The translations under genes were made by a program, and so were the position numbers. Of a stretch of DNA of 64,000 nucleotides, positions 15,980 through 26,900 are shown one piece after another. Location: the NCBI RefSeq assembly GCF_036346105.1, contig NZ_CP107811.1:5165501-5229500 (forward strand). Direction: 5' to 3'. The DNA is from Streptomyces sp. NBC_00539 (lineage in GTDB: Bacteria; Actinomycetota; Actinomycetes; Streptomycetales; Streptomycetaceae). The notes below the pieces were generated by a model. That model did not search any database. It saw nothing but the letters and a program-made list of their open reading frames with translations, and was not told the DNA's origin. Position 1 is the first letter of the stretch; each line of letters starts with the position of its first letter.

Positions 15980-16840
15980 GTGATCATGCCGATTCACACG
16001 TACGAGAACACCTCCCGCACCGCCGCGGCCGGTCCGCTCACCCTCCACTACCACGAGGCCGGCCCCGCCGACGCCCCCGTACTCGTCATGCTGCACGGCG
16101 GTGGCCCGGGCGCCTGCGGCTGGGGCAACTTCGCCGACAACCTGCCCCACTTCGCCCGCCGGTTCCGTACCCTGCTCATCGACCAGCCCGGCTACGGCCG
16201 CTCCGACCTGCCGGAGCCCGACCGCGACTACTTCTCGTACAGCGCCCACGCCGTCGTCGCCCTCATGGACGGACTGCGCATACCCCGGGCCCACTTCCTC
16301 GGGACCTCGCTCGGCGGCGGCGTCGCCGCCCGGATCGCCCTCGACCACCCCGACCGGGTGGGGGGACTGCTGCTGAACGCCCCCGCCGGGCTCTCCCTGA
16401 ACCTCTTCTCCGCCGAGCCGACCGAAGGCCTGCGGCGGCTCATCGAGTTCGCCGGCTCGCCCGAGCCGACCCGCGAGCAGATGCGGGCCTTCCTCACCGC
16501 CCTCGTGCACGATCCGTCCCGCGTCACCGACGCACTCGTCGAGGAGCGCCACGCCGAGGCCGTCGACCCGCGGGCCCGGCTGGGCAGCGCCCGGATGGCA
16601 GCCTCGTTCGCCAAGTGGCCGCAGGGTTCGCTGCTGTGGCGCGAGGCCCACCGCATCAGCTGCCCGGTGCTGCTGACCTGGGGACGGGAGGACCGGGTCA
16701 CCCCCGTCGACGGGGCGTTCGTGGCGCTCAAGGCGATCCCCGACGCCCGGCTCCACGTCTTCCCCCGCTGCGGCCACCTGGTCCAGGGCGAGGCCGCCGA
16801 AGACTTCCAGCGCCTGGCCACCGACTTCTTCCTCCACTGA
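15980..16840 (+). CDS. hsaD: Meta-cleavage-product hydrolase, HsaD-like
   Basis: About 285 aa, alpha/beta hydrolase. HGGGPGACGWGNF (oxyanion region), nucleophile GTSLGGG near residue 114, Asp in WGREDRVTPVDG and His in RCGHLVQGE form the catalytic set. The openings TSRTAAAGPLTLHYHEAG and APAGLSLNLF...PTEGLRRL parallel M. tuberculosis HsaD, which hydrolyses the C-C bond after ring A cleavage (4,9-DSHA). The start is either GTG 15980 or ATG 15986; neither has a clear ribosome site. The hsaC dioxygenase and hsaAB are not in this window, so a related aromatic-ring hydrolase cannot be excluded. Confidence 0.8.
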   Translation: MIMPIHTYENTSRTAAAGPLTLHYHEAGPADAPVLVMLHGGGPGACGWGNFADNLPHFARRFRTLLIDQPGYGRSDLPEPDRDYFSYSAHAVVALMDGLRIPRAHFLGTSLGGGVAARIALDHPDRVGGLLLNAPAGLSLNLFSAEPTEGLRRLIEFAGSPEPTREQMRAFLTALVHDPSRVTDALVEERHAEAVDPRARLGSARMAASFAKWPQGSLLWREAHRISCPVLLTWGREDRVTPVDGAFVALKAIPDARLHVFPRCGHLVQGEAAEDFQRLATDFFLH

Positions 16841-16871
16841 CGGCCCGGCCCGAGGCGGCCGCCCCGGGCCG
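16841..16871. terminator. Bidirectional hairpin between convergent genes
   Basis: CGGCCCGG (16841-16848) pairs with CCGGGCCG (16864-16871), immediately after the hsaD stop and just before the stop of the opposing gene. Confidence 0.55.
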
Positions 16872-16872
16872 T

Positions 16873-18699
<1,827 letters not shown>

Positions 18700-18742
18700 C
18701 CACCCCCGCCCCGGCCTCCCGGCCCGCCAGGGCCGCCAGGCC

Positions 18743-18812
18743 GGGGCACCGCCGGGCCGGCGCACCGCCCGCCACCCCGCGCGGGGCACCGCCAGGCCGG
18801 CGCACCGCCCCC
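18743..18812. repeat. Short direct repeat, 40-bp spacing
   Basis: Two 30-bp copies starting at 18743 and 18783 share the core GGGGCACCGCC(A/G)GGCCGG. They lie in the 249-nt gap after the trypsin gene; function unknown. Confidence 0.6.
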
Positions 18813-18948
18813 CCGTCCGCGCGGGGCGCCCGTCCGTCACCGCCCGCATCCCCACCGTCACCACGCCCCCGGGCCCGCGCCGGCCAGGTCGTCTCACTGT
18901 CCGGCCGACCAGGTCGGCAGCCCTTCACGCCACGTATTCTCGGGGACC

Positions 18949-19305
18949 ATGAACACCAGCTACCCCGACGAGCCCGACGTCAGCGCCGGTGAGGCGAGCG
19001 GCGAGACGACCGGCGAGGACGTCACCGCCGAACTGGCCCGCCTCAGGGACAGCATCGACAACATCGACGCGGCCGTGGTCCACATGCTCGCCGAGCGCTT
19101 CAAGTGCACCCAGCAGGTAGGCCACCTCAAGGCCCGCCACCAGCTGCCCCCCGCGGACCCCGGCCGCGAGGCCCGCCAGATCGCCCGCCTGCGCCAGCTC
19201 GCCGAGAACGCGAAACTCGACCCGGCGTTCGCGGAGAAACTGCTGAACTTCATCATCGCCGAGGTCATCCGCCACCACGAGACGATCGCTGCGGGCGAAG
19301 AGTAG
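18949..19305 (+). CDS. Chorismate mutase, AroQ type
   Basis: A 118-aa protein whose last 90 residues are an all-helical AroQ domain: ELARLRDSIDNIDAAVVHMLAERFKCTQQVGHLKA, with Arg, Lys and Glu positions of the chorismate pocket, and the closing LLNFIIAEVIRHHETI. It converts chorismate to prephenate for Phe/Tyr synthesis. The first 25 residues are acidic and disordered. There is no good ribosome site; a TATTCT hexamer lies 8 nt before the ATG. Neighbours are unrelated to aromatic synthesis. Confidence 0.88.
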   Translation: MNTSYPDEPDVSAGEASGETTGEDVTAELARLRDSIDNIDAAVVHMLAERFKCTQQVGHLKARHQLPPADPGREARQIARLRQLAENAKLDPAFAEKLLNFIIAEVIRHHETIAAGEE

Positions 19306-19346
19306 ACCCCTGGGGCCCGGCCGCCGCATCCGGCAGCATGGGCCCC

Positions 19347-21851
19347 ATGTCCTCCGCATTGACGCGCGACGAAGCGCAGCTCCGAGCCCAGCTCCTCGAC
19401 GTCCACCACTACGCCGTCACCCTCGACCTCACCACCGGCGACGAGACCTTCGACTCCGCGACCGTCATCAGGTTCAGCGCCCGCACCCCCGGCGACACGT
19501 TCCTGGAACTGAAACCGGACGAACTGCGCTCCGTCGAACTCGACGGACACCCGCTCGACCCCGCCGCCCTCGACGGCAGCCGCCTCCCGCTGACCGGCCT
19601 CGCCGAAGGCCCCCACGAACTGCGCGTCGAAGCCCGCATGCGCTACTCCCGCACCGGCGAGGGACTGCACCGCTTCACCGACCCCGAGGACGGGGAGACG
19701 TACGTCTACACCCAGATGTTCATGGACGACGTCCAGCGCGTCTTCGCCGCCTTCGACCAGCCCGACCTCAAAGCGGTCTTCGAGTTCACCGTCACCGCCC
19801 CCTCCCACTGGTACGTCCTCGCCAACGGCATCACCACCCGCACCGGCGACCGCGACAGCGACGGCGCCGGCATCTGGACCTCCGCCCCCACCCCCGTCAT
19901 CTCCACCTACCTCGCCGCCGTCGCCGCCGGCCCCTGGCACAGCGTCCGCACCGACCACGCCGGACTGCCCTTCGCCCTCCACTGCCGGCGCTCCCTGGCC
20001 CCCTACCTCGACGCGGACGCCGAGGAGATCCTCTCCGTCACCAAGGACTGCTTCGACCGCTACCACGAGAAGTTCGCCGAACCGTACCCCTTCGACTCCT
20101 ACGACCAGGCCTTCGTCCCCGAATTCAACGCGGGCGCCATGGAGAACCCCGGCCTCGTCACCTTCCGCGACGAATTCGTCTTCCGCTCCGCCGTCACCGA
20201 CACCGAACGCCAGCGCCGCGCCATGGTCATCGCCCACGAAATGGCCCACATGTGGTTCGGCGACCTCGTCACCCTGCGCTGGTGGGACGACATCTGGCTG
20301 AACGAGTCCTTCGCCGAGTACATGGGTTACCAGACCCTCGTCGAAGCCACCCGCTTCACCGGCACCTGGACCGAGTTCGGCATGGAACGCAAACCCTGGG
20401 GCTACGACGCCGACCAGCGGCCCTCCACCCACCCCGTCGCCCCCGACGCCGTCCCCGACACCGCCTCGGCCCTCCTCAACTTCGACGGCATCTCCTACGC
20501 CAAGGGCGCCTCCGCACTGCGCCAGCTCGTCGCCTGGCTCGGCGAGAAGGACTTCCTCGCCGGCATCAACACCCACTTCACCCGCCACAAGTTCGCCAAC
20601 GCCTCCCTCGCCGACTTCGTCGATTCCCTCGCCGCCCACACCGAACGCGACGTCCACGCCTGGGCCGAGGTGTGGCTGCGCACCACCGGCGTCGACACCC
20701 TCACCCCCCGCATCGAGGAGAACACCTCCGGCTGGACCCTCACCGTCGACCACCACGGCAGCCGCCCCCACCACATCGGCGTCGGCCTCTACGACCGCGT
20801 ACCGGGCAGCCGCGCACTCGAACTGCGCGAACGCCTCCACATCGACGTACCCACCGACGAGGTCCTCTCCGTCAGCGGCCCGCGCCCCGCCCTGCTCCTC
20901 CTCAACGACGGCGACCTCGGCTACGCCAAGATCCGCCTCGACGCCGCCTCCGTCGAAACCGCCCTGCGCGGCCTGTCCGCCCTCCCCGACCCGCTCACCC
21001 GCGCCGTCGTGTGGAACTCCCTGCGCGACATGGTCCGCGACGGCGAACTCGAACCGGAGGCATACCTGGAGACCGCCCGCGCACACCTGCCCGAAGAGCA
21101 GGACCTGGCCGTCGTCCAGGGCGTACTCGCCTTCGCCCGCACCCACATCGCCGCCCGCTACGTCGCCCCCGAGCGGCGCACCGCCGCCCTCGCCACCCTC
21201 ACCGACACCGCCCGCGCCCTGCTGCGCCGCACCGAGGACGGATCCGACCCCGGCCTGCGCCTGGCCGCCGTACGCGTCCACATCGACAGCGCCACCCAGC
21301 CCGACACCCTCGCCGGCTGGCTGGCCGACGGCACCGTACCCGGCGGACCCGAACTCGACCCCGAACTGCGCTGGCGCATCCTGGCCCGGCTCGCCGTACT
21401 CGGCGCCATCGGGGAGGACGACATCGCCGCCGCCCTCGCCACCGACCCCACCGCCACCGGGGAGGAAGGCGCCGCCCGCTGCCGCGCCGCACTGCCGGAC
21501 GCCCAAGCCAAGGAAGCCGCCTGGAACCGGCTCTTCCACGACGACACCCTGTCCAACTACCTGTTCAGCGCGACCGCCCAGGGCTTCTGGCAGCCCGAAC
21601 AGGCCGACCTCGTCCGCGACTACGTCCCGCGCTACTACCCGGAGGCGGTCGCCGTCGCCGCCCGCCGCGGACCCGCCATCGGCGACGCCGCCGGCCGCTG
21701 GGCCTTCCCCGCCCACGCCGTCGACGAGGACAACCTGCGGGCCGGGCGCGCCTGCCTCGAAGACCCCGAACTCATCCCGCTGCTGCGGCGCAAGCTCGTC
21801 GACCAGCTCGACGACCTCGCCCGCGCCCTGCGCGTACGCACCGCGGGCTGA
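19347..21851 (+). CDS. pepN: Aminopeptidase N (M1 family)
   Basis: An 834-aa zinc aminopeptidase. The GAMENPG exopeptidase motif is near residue 263, the zinc motif HEMAHMWFGD near 296 and the third ligand in NESFAEYMG near 319. The C-terminal half is the helical ERAP1-like domain. It removes N-terminal residues from peptides in the cytoplasm. The ATG at 19347 is used; an ATG at 19338 would add three residues, and neither has a strong Shine-Dalgarno. Length agrees with actinobacterial PepN of about 830-860 aa. Confidence 0.94.
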   Translation: MSSALTRDEAQLRAQLLDVHHYAVTLDLTTGDETFDSATVIRFSARTPGDTFLELKPDELRSVELDGHPLDPAALDGSRLPLTGLAEGPHELRVEARMRYSRTGEGLHRFTDPEDGETYVYTQMFMDDVQRVFAAFDQPDLKAVFEFTVTAPSHWYVLANGITTRTGDRDSDGAGIWTSAPTPVISTYLAAVAAGPWHSVRTDHAGLPFALHCRRSLAPYLDADAEEILSVTKDCFDRYHEKFAEPYPFDSYDQAFVPEFNAGAMENPGLVTFRDEFVFRSAVTDTERQRRAMVIAHEMAHMWFGDLVTLRWWDDIWLNESFAEYMGYQTLVEATRFTGTWTEFGMERKPWGYDADQRPSTHPVAPDAVPDTASALLNFDGISYAKGASALRQLVAWLGEKDFLAGINTHFTRHKFANASLADFVDSLAAHTERDVHAWAEVWLRTTGVDTLTPRIEENTSGWTLTVDHHGSRPHHIGVGLYDRVPGSRALELRERLHIDVPTDEVLSVSGPRPALLLLNDGDLGYAKIRLDAASVETALRGLSALPDPLTRAVVWNSLRDMVRDGELEPEAYLETARAHLPEEQDLAVVQGVLAFARTHIAARYVAPERRTAALATLTDTARALLRRTEDGSDPGLRLAAVRVHIDSATQPDTLAGWLADGTVPGGPELDPELRWRILARLAVLGAIGEDDIAAALATDPTATGEEGAARCRAALPDAQAKEAAWNRLFHDDTLSNYLFSATAQGFWQPEQADLVRDYVPRYYPEAVAVAARRGPAIGDAAGRWAFPAHAVDEDNLRAGRACLEDPELIPLLRRKLVDQLDDLARALRVRTAG

Positions 21852-21971
21852 CCCACCACCGCCACCGCCCCGCACGACAGGGCCGCCGGTCGAACACCCG
21901 GCCGTACCCCCCACCCGTGCGGGGCAATCCGACAAACCCCGGCGGTTACCCCATTCGGGTCTGATCGTTGT

Positions 21972-22003
21972 GCTGGGCGGGGACCAGGCTGTCCCCGCCC
22001 AGC
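21972..22003 (+). promoter_or_regulatory. Perfect 13-bp hairpin in the leader of the decarboxylase gene
   Basis: GCTGGGCGGGGAC (21972-21984) pairs with GTCCCCGCCCAGC (21991-22003) around loop CAGGCT, 21 nt before the ATG at 22025. No T-tract follows. It could be a leader control structure or a terminator for pepN. Confidence 0.6.
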
Positions 22004-22024
22004 CACGGTTCGAAGGACGCCCCG

Positions 22025-23464
22025 ATGACCAGCCCGCCCGGCACCCCGCCGCCCCCGCCCCCGCTCGCCGGCGGCCCCGGCGGCGCCGACGCCCTGCGGC
22101 CCCTGCTCGACACCGTCCTCGACGCCCTGCGCACCGGAGCCGAAGAACGCGGCGGACCCCTGCCCGCCGGCGGACCCGCCACCGTCACCGCCCGCGTCCA
22201 CGCCGCACTCGGCGACGTACTGCCCGCCCACGGCACCGGCGACCACGAAGCCCTGCGCACCCTCGTCCACGCCCTCACCGCCGGCGCAGCCGACCCCGCC
22301 GACCCCCTGTGCGCCGCCCACCTGCACTGCCCGCCGCTCGCCGTCGCCGCAGCCGCCGACCTCGCCGCGAGCGCCCTCAACCCCTCCCTCGACTCCTGGG
22401 ACCAGGCCCCCGCCGCCTCCGCCGTCGAAGCGCTCCTCACCCGCACCCTCGCCACCGAGTTCTACGGCACCCCCCACGCCGACGCCCTCGTCACCACCGG
22501 CGGCACCGAAGCCAACCAGCTCGCCCTCCTCCTGGCCCGCGAACGCCACGGACCCCGCCTCACCGTCCTCCACGGCACCAACGCCCACCACTCCATCCCC
22601 CGCTCCGCATGGCTCCTCGGCCTGCCCCCCGCCGTCTCCCTGCCCACCCCCACCGGGACACTCGACCCCGACCGCGTCGCCGAAGCCCTCACCCGCACCC
22701 CCGGCCCCGTCCTCGTCGCCGCCACCGCGGGCACCACCGACGCCGGCCTCATCGACCCCCTCGGCCCCCTCGCCGACCTCTGCCACCAGCACGGCGCCGA
22801 CCTCCACATCGACGCCGCCTACGGGGGCCTCCTCGCCCTCAGCCCCCGCCACCGCGCCAAGGTCGAAGGCCTCTCCCGCGCCCACTCCCTCACCCTCGAC
22901 CTGCACAAACTCGGCTGGCAACCCGTCGCCGCAGGACTCCTCGCCGTCCCCGACACCGCCCTGCTGGCCCCCCTCGCCCACCAGGCCGACTACCTCAACG
23001 CCACCGACGACACCGAAGCCGGCCTCCCCGACCTCCTCGGCCGCTCCCTGCGCACCACCCGCCGCCCCGACGCCCTCAAGATCGCCACCACCCTGCGCTC
23101 ACTCGGCCGCGACGGACTCGCCCACCTCATCGACCTCACCTGCGCCGCAGCCCACCGGCTCGCCGAACTCCTCGACGCCCACCCCGGCTTCGAACTCCAC
23201 GCGCACCCCACCATCAGCACGGTCCTCTTCCGCCCCACCCCCACGGACGACGACCAGCTCGCGGCGCTACGCCGCACCCTCCTCCTCGACGGCAGCGCCG
23301 TACTCGGCCGCGCCACCGCCGACGGCCGCCTCTGGCTCAAAGCCACCCTCCTCAACCCCCACACCACGCAGCGGGACCTGCAAGCCCTCCTCACCCTCCT
23401 GGCCCCGACCCCCTCCCGGAAGGCAGCACCCACCGATGACCGCGCAGCCCGAAGCACCCCATGA
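22025..23464 (+). CDS. PLP-dependent amino-acid decarboxylase (DesA/Ddc-like)
   Basis: A 479-aa group II decarboxylase. TTGGTEANQLALLLAR binds the PLP phosphate, HIDAAYGG supplies the cofactor Asp, and LDLHKLGWQ near residue 295 holds the Schiff-base lysine. The N-terminus is Pro/Gly-rich. The next gene, overlapping by 29 nt, is an amine N-hydroxylase, the same pair as DesA-DesB that turn lysine into N-hydroxycadaverine for desferrioxamine. The true amino acid (Lys, Orn or diaminobutyrate) is not determinable. Confidence 0.88.
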   Translation: MTSPPGTPPPPPPLAGGPGGADALRPLLDTVLDALRTGAEERGGPLPAGGPATVTARVHAALGDVLPAHGTGDHEALRTLVHALTAGAADPADPLCAAHLHCPPLAVAAAADLAASALNPSLDSWDQAPAASAVEALLTRTLATEFYGTPHADALVTTGGTEANQLALLLARERHGPRLTVLHGTNAHHSIPRSAWLLGLPPAVSLPTPTGTLDPDRVAEALTRTPGPVLVAATAGTTDAGLIDPLGPLADLCHQHGADLHIDAAYGGLLALSPRHRAKVEGLSRAHSLTLDLHKLGWQPVAAGLLAVPDTALLAPLAHQADYLNATDDTEAGLPDLLGRSLRTTRRPDALKIATTLRSLGRDGLAHLIDLTCAAAHRLAELLDAHPGFELHAHPTISTVLFRPTPTDDDQLAALRRTLLLDGSAVLGRATADGRLWLKATLLNPHTTQRDLQALLTLLAPTPSRKAAPTDDRAARSTP

Positions 23465-24845
23465 CCTCGTAGGAATCGGCATCGGCCCCTTCAACCTCTC
23501 CCTCGCCGCCCTCGCCCACGGCCTGCCCCGGCAAGGAACCGGCGAACTCGCCACCGCCTTCTACGACCAGCGCCGCGACTTCCGCTGGCACCCCGGACTC
23601 CTCATCGACGGGGCCACCCTCCAAGTCCCCTTCCTCGCCGACCTCGTCACCCTCGCCGACCCCACCAGCCCCTGGAGCTTCCTCAACTACCTCCGGCACA
23701 AGGAACGCATGTTCCCCTTCTACTTCGCCGAGCAGTTCCACATCCAACGCGCCGAATACGACGCCTACTGCCGCTGGGTAGCCGGCCGCCTCCCCGGACT
23801 CCACTTCGGCCACCAGGTCGACGCCGTCCGCTGGAACCCCGAACGCGACCTCTTCGAAGTCGACTTCACCCAACTCGACGCCGACGGCGAAGCCGAAGCC
23901 CTCGGCCGCACCTACACCCGCAACCTCGCCCTCGGCATCGGCACCGCCCCCCACATCCCCGAACCCCTGCGCCCCCTCGCCGAAGCCCCCACCGTCCCCG
24001 TCATCCACTCCTGCGACTACCTCGACAACCGCGAACGCATCCTCGGCGCCGAACACGTCACCGTCATCGGATCGGGCCAGTCCGGAGCCGAAGTCTTCCT
24101 CGACCTGCTCCGCGCCCGCCCCGCCGGCCGCGAACGCCTCACCTGGCTCGCCCGCACCCCCTCCTTCGCCCCCATGGAGTACTCCAAGCTCGGCCTGGAA
24201 CACTTCACCCCCGACTACACCCGCTACTTCCACGCCCTGCCCGAACCCGTCCGCGACCAGCTCGTCCCCGCCCAATGGCAACTCCACAAGGGCATCGACG
24301 CCGACACCATCGCCGCCATCCACGAAGAGCTCTACCGCCGCACCCTCCACGGCGGCTGGCCCGACGCCGTCCTCACCCCCGGAGTCAGCGTCCGCACCGC
24401 CGGCCGCGTCGCCACCACCAAAGTCGAACTCCACCTCGAACACACCCAGCAGGGCACCCGCTCCCGCATCACCACCGACGCCGTCATCCTCGCCACCGGC
24501 TACCGCGAACGCCCCCTCACCAGCCTCCTCGCCGGCCTCGACCCGTACCTGCGCAAGGACTCCTGCGGCCGACCCCGCATCGACGACCGCTACCGGATGC
24601 TCCTCGACCCCAGCATCACCGGCAGCATCTACGTCCAGAACGGCGAACGCCACACCCACGGCGTCGGAGCCCCCGACCTCGGCCTCGCGGCCTGGCGCAG
24701 CGCCGCCATCCTGAACACCCTCACCGGCAAAGAGGCCTACCCGCAGCCCGCCCGCACCGCATTCACCACCTTCGGCCTCGACCAGCGGGAACACGCCCGC
24801 CCCCACCCCGCGAGCGAACTGCTCCCACTGGTCGAGCACCCCTGA
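23436..24845 (+). CDS. Lysine/ornithine N-monooxygenase (DesB/SidA-like)
   Basis: A 469-aa flavin N-hydroxylase. FAD motif GIGIGPFNLSLAAL at residue 14, NADPH motif VIGSGQSGAEVFLDLL near residue 210 and the ATGYRERP motif near residue 355 define the IucD/SidA/PvdA family. It hydroxylates a terminal amine to supply a hydroxamate. It overlaps the decarboxylase gene, so the two are coupled. No synthetase (DesC/DesD-like) follows; the next gene is on the other strand. Confidence 0.9.
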   Translation: MTAQPEAPHDLVGIGIGPFNLSLAALAHGLPRQGTGELATAFYDQRRDFRWHPGLLIDGATLQVPFLADLVTLADPTSPWSFLNYLRHKERMFPFYFAEQFHIQRAEYDAYCRWVAGRLPGLHFGHQVDAVRWNPERDLFEVDFTQLDADGEAEALGRTYTRNLALGIGTAPHIPEPLRPLAEAPTVPVIHSCDYLDNRERILGAEHVTVIGSGQSGAEVFLDLLRARPAGRERLTWLARTPSFAPMEYSKLGLEHFTPDYTRYFHALPEPVRDQLVPAQWQLHKGIDADTIAAIHEELYRRTLHGGWPDAVLTPGVSVRTAGRVATTKVELHLEHTQQGTRSRITTDAVILATGYRERPLTSLLAGLDPYLRKDSCGRPRIDDRYRMLLDPSITGSIYVQNGERHTHGVGAPDLGLAAWRSAAILNTLTGKEAYPQPARTAFTTFGLDQREHARPHPASELLPLVEHP

Positions 24846-24861
24846 CAGCGACCGGGACGAG

Positions 24862-24914
24862 ACCGGCCACCCCGCGACCGGCCACGCCACGACCGGCCAC
24901 CCCACCACCGGCCG
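24862..24914. repeat. Imperfect 15-bp tandem repeat between convergent genes
   Basis: Units of the form GACCGGCCAC followed by about five bases repeat three to four times, ending in an inverted GGCCGG-rich segment that may terminate both convergent genes. Confidence 0.55.
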
Positions 24915-24956
24915 GAAGAAGAACGGCCGGGCCGAAGAACGGCCCGACGCAGACGA

Positions 24957-26771
24957 CTACGCGAAGACCGGCACCCCGGCCCGCGTCAGCCGCCAGTCCA
25001 CCGACGCGAACTGCGCGGGATCGATCGTCCCCTTCGCCTTCACCCACTGGATGATCGTGTTGCGTATCTCCTCCGAGTTCGACCACAACTGCCCGGCCTT
25101 AGGGACGTGCGGGAAGTTCCCCCCGCCCGAGGCCCGGTAGTTGTTCACCGCCAACACGAACCGCGCCGCCGGATCCACCGGCTTCCCCTGGAAGGACAAC
25201 CCCGTGATCCGCGACCCCACCGGCTGCGCGATGTCGATGTCGTACGTCAGCCCGTACACCGCGTCATAGTTGTAGTCCGGAACGCTCTCGGAGTTCGTCA
25301 ACTTCGCCGGATCCACCACATCACCCGGAGCGGTACGCACGTAGTACCGCGCCGAGTACTCCAGGTAGTCCTTCACCTGCGCACCCGTCAGCAGCCGCGC
25401 CTCCAGGGTGTTCTCGAACGGGTACAGCCCCGCCGCATCCTTGATCGTCACCTGGCCGGCCGGGATCGACGCCGTCCGCGAGAAACACGAAGCCTGCGAC
25501 AGCACCGGCAGCGCCGCCCACTGCGTACCCGCCAGCGCCGCCCTCACCGTCTCCGCCTGCACATGGTTGATCAGATCGATGATCGCCACGTCCTTCACCG
25601 GACCCTCCGCCGAAGACATCGCCCCCAACGACGTACCGATCACCTGGTTCACGTACCCGACGACCTTGCGGTGCTCGTCCGACAACAACCGCGTGATCTT
25701 CGGATCCTCCACCGCCGTGTTCGAGTCCAGCACCTGCGCCGCGACCCTCGCCACCGACCAGCGGCCCCGCTCCCACACCAGCTCGAAGTCGAACAGCGTC
25801 AGCCGCTGCCCCCACTTCAACGGCTCGGACAGCACCACGTCCTTGCCGGTCGCCTTGTTCTTCACCCGGTACTCGGGGATCTCCGTGTGCGCGTGACCCA
25901 CCAGGATCGCGTCGATCCCCGGCACCTGCTCCGCCACCAGCCCGGCCGCGTTCTCGACGTACGGCAACTGGTCCCCGTAGCTCGACGTACCGCTCGACCC
26001 CGAGTGCGCCGCCACGACCACCACATCGGCGCCCATCGAACGCAGCCGCGGCACGAACTTCGCCGCCTGCTCCTCCAGCCCCGGGAACGTCATTTTCCCC
26101 TGCACGTTCGCCTTGTCCCAGATCGCGATACCCGGATTCGTCAGCCCCAGCACCGCCACCTTCACATCCCGCCCGTGCGGAGTCCGCAACCGGTGCATGC
26201 TGTACGGCGGGAACGCCGGCTGCAACGTCTTCGCATCCAGCGCATTCGCCCCCAACAGCGGGAAACGGCACTGCTCCTGGAACTTGCGCAGCACCGGAAT
26301 GCCGTAATTGAACTCGTGGTTGCCCAACGCCGCCGCGTCGTACCCGATCGCGTTCATCGCCTGTGCCATCGGATGCACCGGACCCCGGCGCGCCGTGATC
26401 GGATCCACCTTCGCGTAGTAGTACGCCAGCTGCGTGCCCTGGATCGTGTCACCGGCATCGATCAGCAAGGTGTTGCAGCGCCCCTTCTGCGCCCGCACCC
26501 GCTCCACCAGCGTGGAGATCTTCGCGAGACCGACGTCGTTGTGCGCCTTGTCGTCGAACTCCTTGTCCGTGAAGTAATCCCAGTTGAAGACGTTCCCGTG
26601 CAGATCGGTCGTCCCCATCACCGTGAACGCATACGTACGCGGCTCCTGCTCGTGACCCGGCTGCTCCCCGCCCGCCGCGGCCGCGGCCGGAGTGCCCGCG
26701 GCCCCCGCCAACGCCACGGCCGCACCCGTCGCAGCCGAAGTACCCAGAAATGTCCTGCGGTCGAACGCCAT
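24957..26771 (-). CDS. Tat-exported 5'-nucleotidase / 2',3'-cyclic phosphodiesterase
   Basis: A 604-aa two-domain enzyme. The N-terminus MAFDRRTFLGTSAATG is a twin-arginine (Tat) signal. The metallophosphatase domain has MGTTDLHGNV near residue 51, DAGDTIQG, GNHEFNYG, AAHSG and GHAHTEIP; the C-terminal 5'-nucleotidase domain carries SGGGNFP. It probably releases phosphate and nucleosides from extracellular nucleotides. The ATG has GGGGAG upstream. Confidence 0.93.
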   Translation of the reverse strand: MAFDRRTFLGTSAATGAAVALAGAAGTPAAAAAGGEQPGHEQEPRTYAFTVMGTTDLHGNVFNWDYFTDKEFDDKAHNDVGLAKISTLVERVRAQKGRCNTLLIDAGDTIQGTQLAYYYAKVDPITARRGPVHPMAQAMNAIGYDAAALGNHEFNYGIPVLRKFQEQCRFPLLGANALDAKTLQPAFPPYSMHRLRTPHGRDVKVAVLGLTNPGIAIWDKANVQGKMTFPGLEEQAAKFVPRLRSMGADVVVVAAHSGSSGTSSYGDQLPYVENAAGLVAEQVPGIDAILVGHAHTEIPEYRVKNKATGKDVVLSEPLKWGQRLTLFDFELVWERGRWSVARVAAQVLDSNTAVEDPKITRLLSDEHRKVVGYVNQVIGTSLGAMSSAEGPVKDVAIIDLINHVQAETVRAALAGTQWAALPVLSQASCFSRTASIPAGQVTIKDAAGLYPFENTLEARLLTGAQVKDYLEYSARYYVRTAPGDVVDPAKLTNSESVPDYNYDAVYGLTYDIDIAQPVGSRITGLSFQGKPVDPAARFVLAVNNYRASGGGNFPHVPKAGQLWSNSEEIRNTIIQWVKAKGTIDPAQFASVDWRLTRAGVPVFA

Positions 26772-26900
26772 GCCAACTCCCCTGTCTGAGGCGTATACAA
26801 CGCGCGTAGATTCTGACCCACGGGTAACAAGGCACAACACCCCCACCAGGTTTCGATCCGATGACCACACCCGTACGGGCGACAGTGCGAGAGTGAAACC

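Noticed and set aside
18960-21935. 991-codon open frame on the minus strand opposite pepN
   Set aside because: It is a shadow of high-GC codon bias: low-complexity Gly/Val/Asp sequence with no domain, while the plus strand encodes a complete M1 aminopeptidase.
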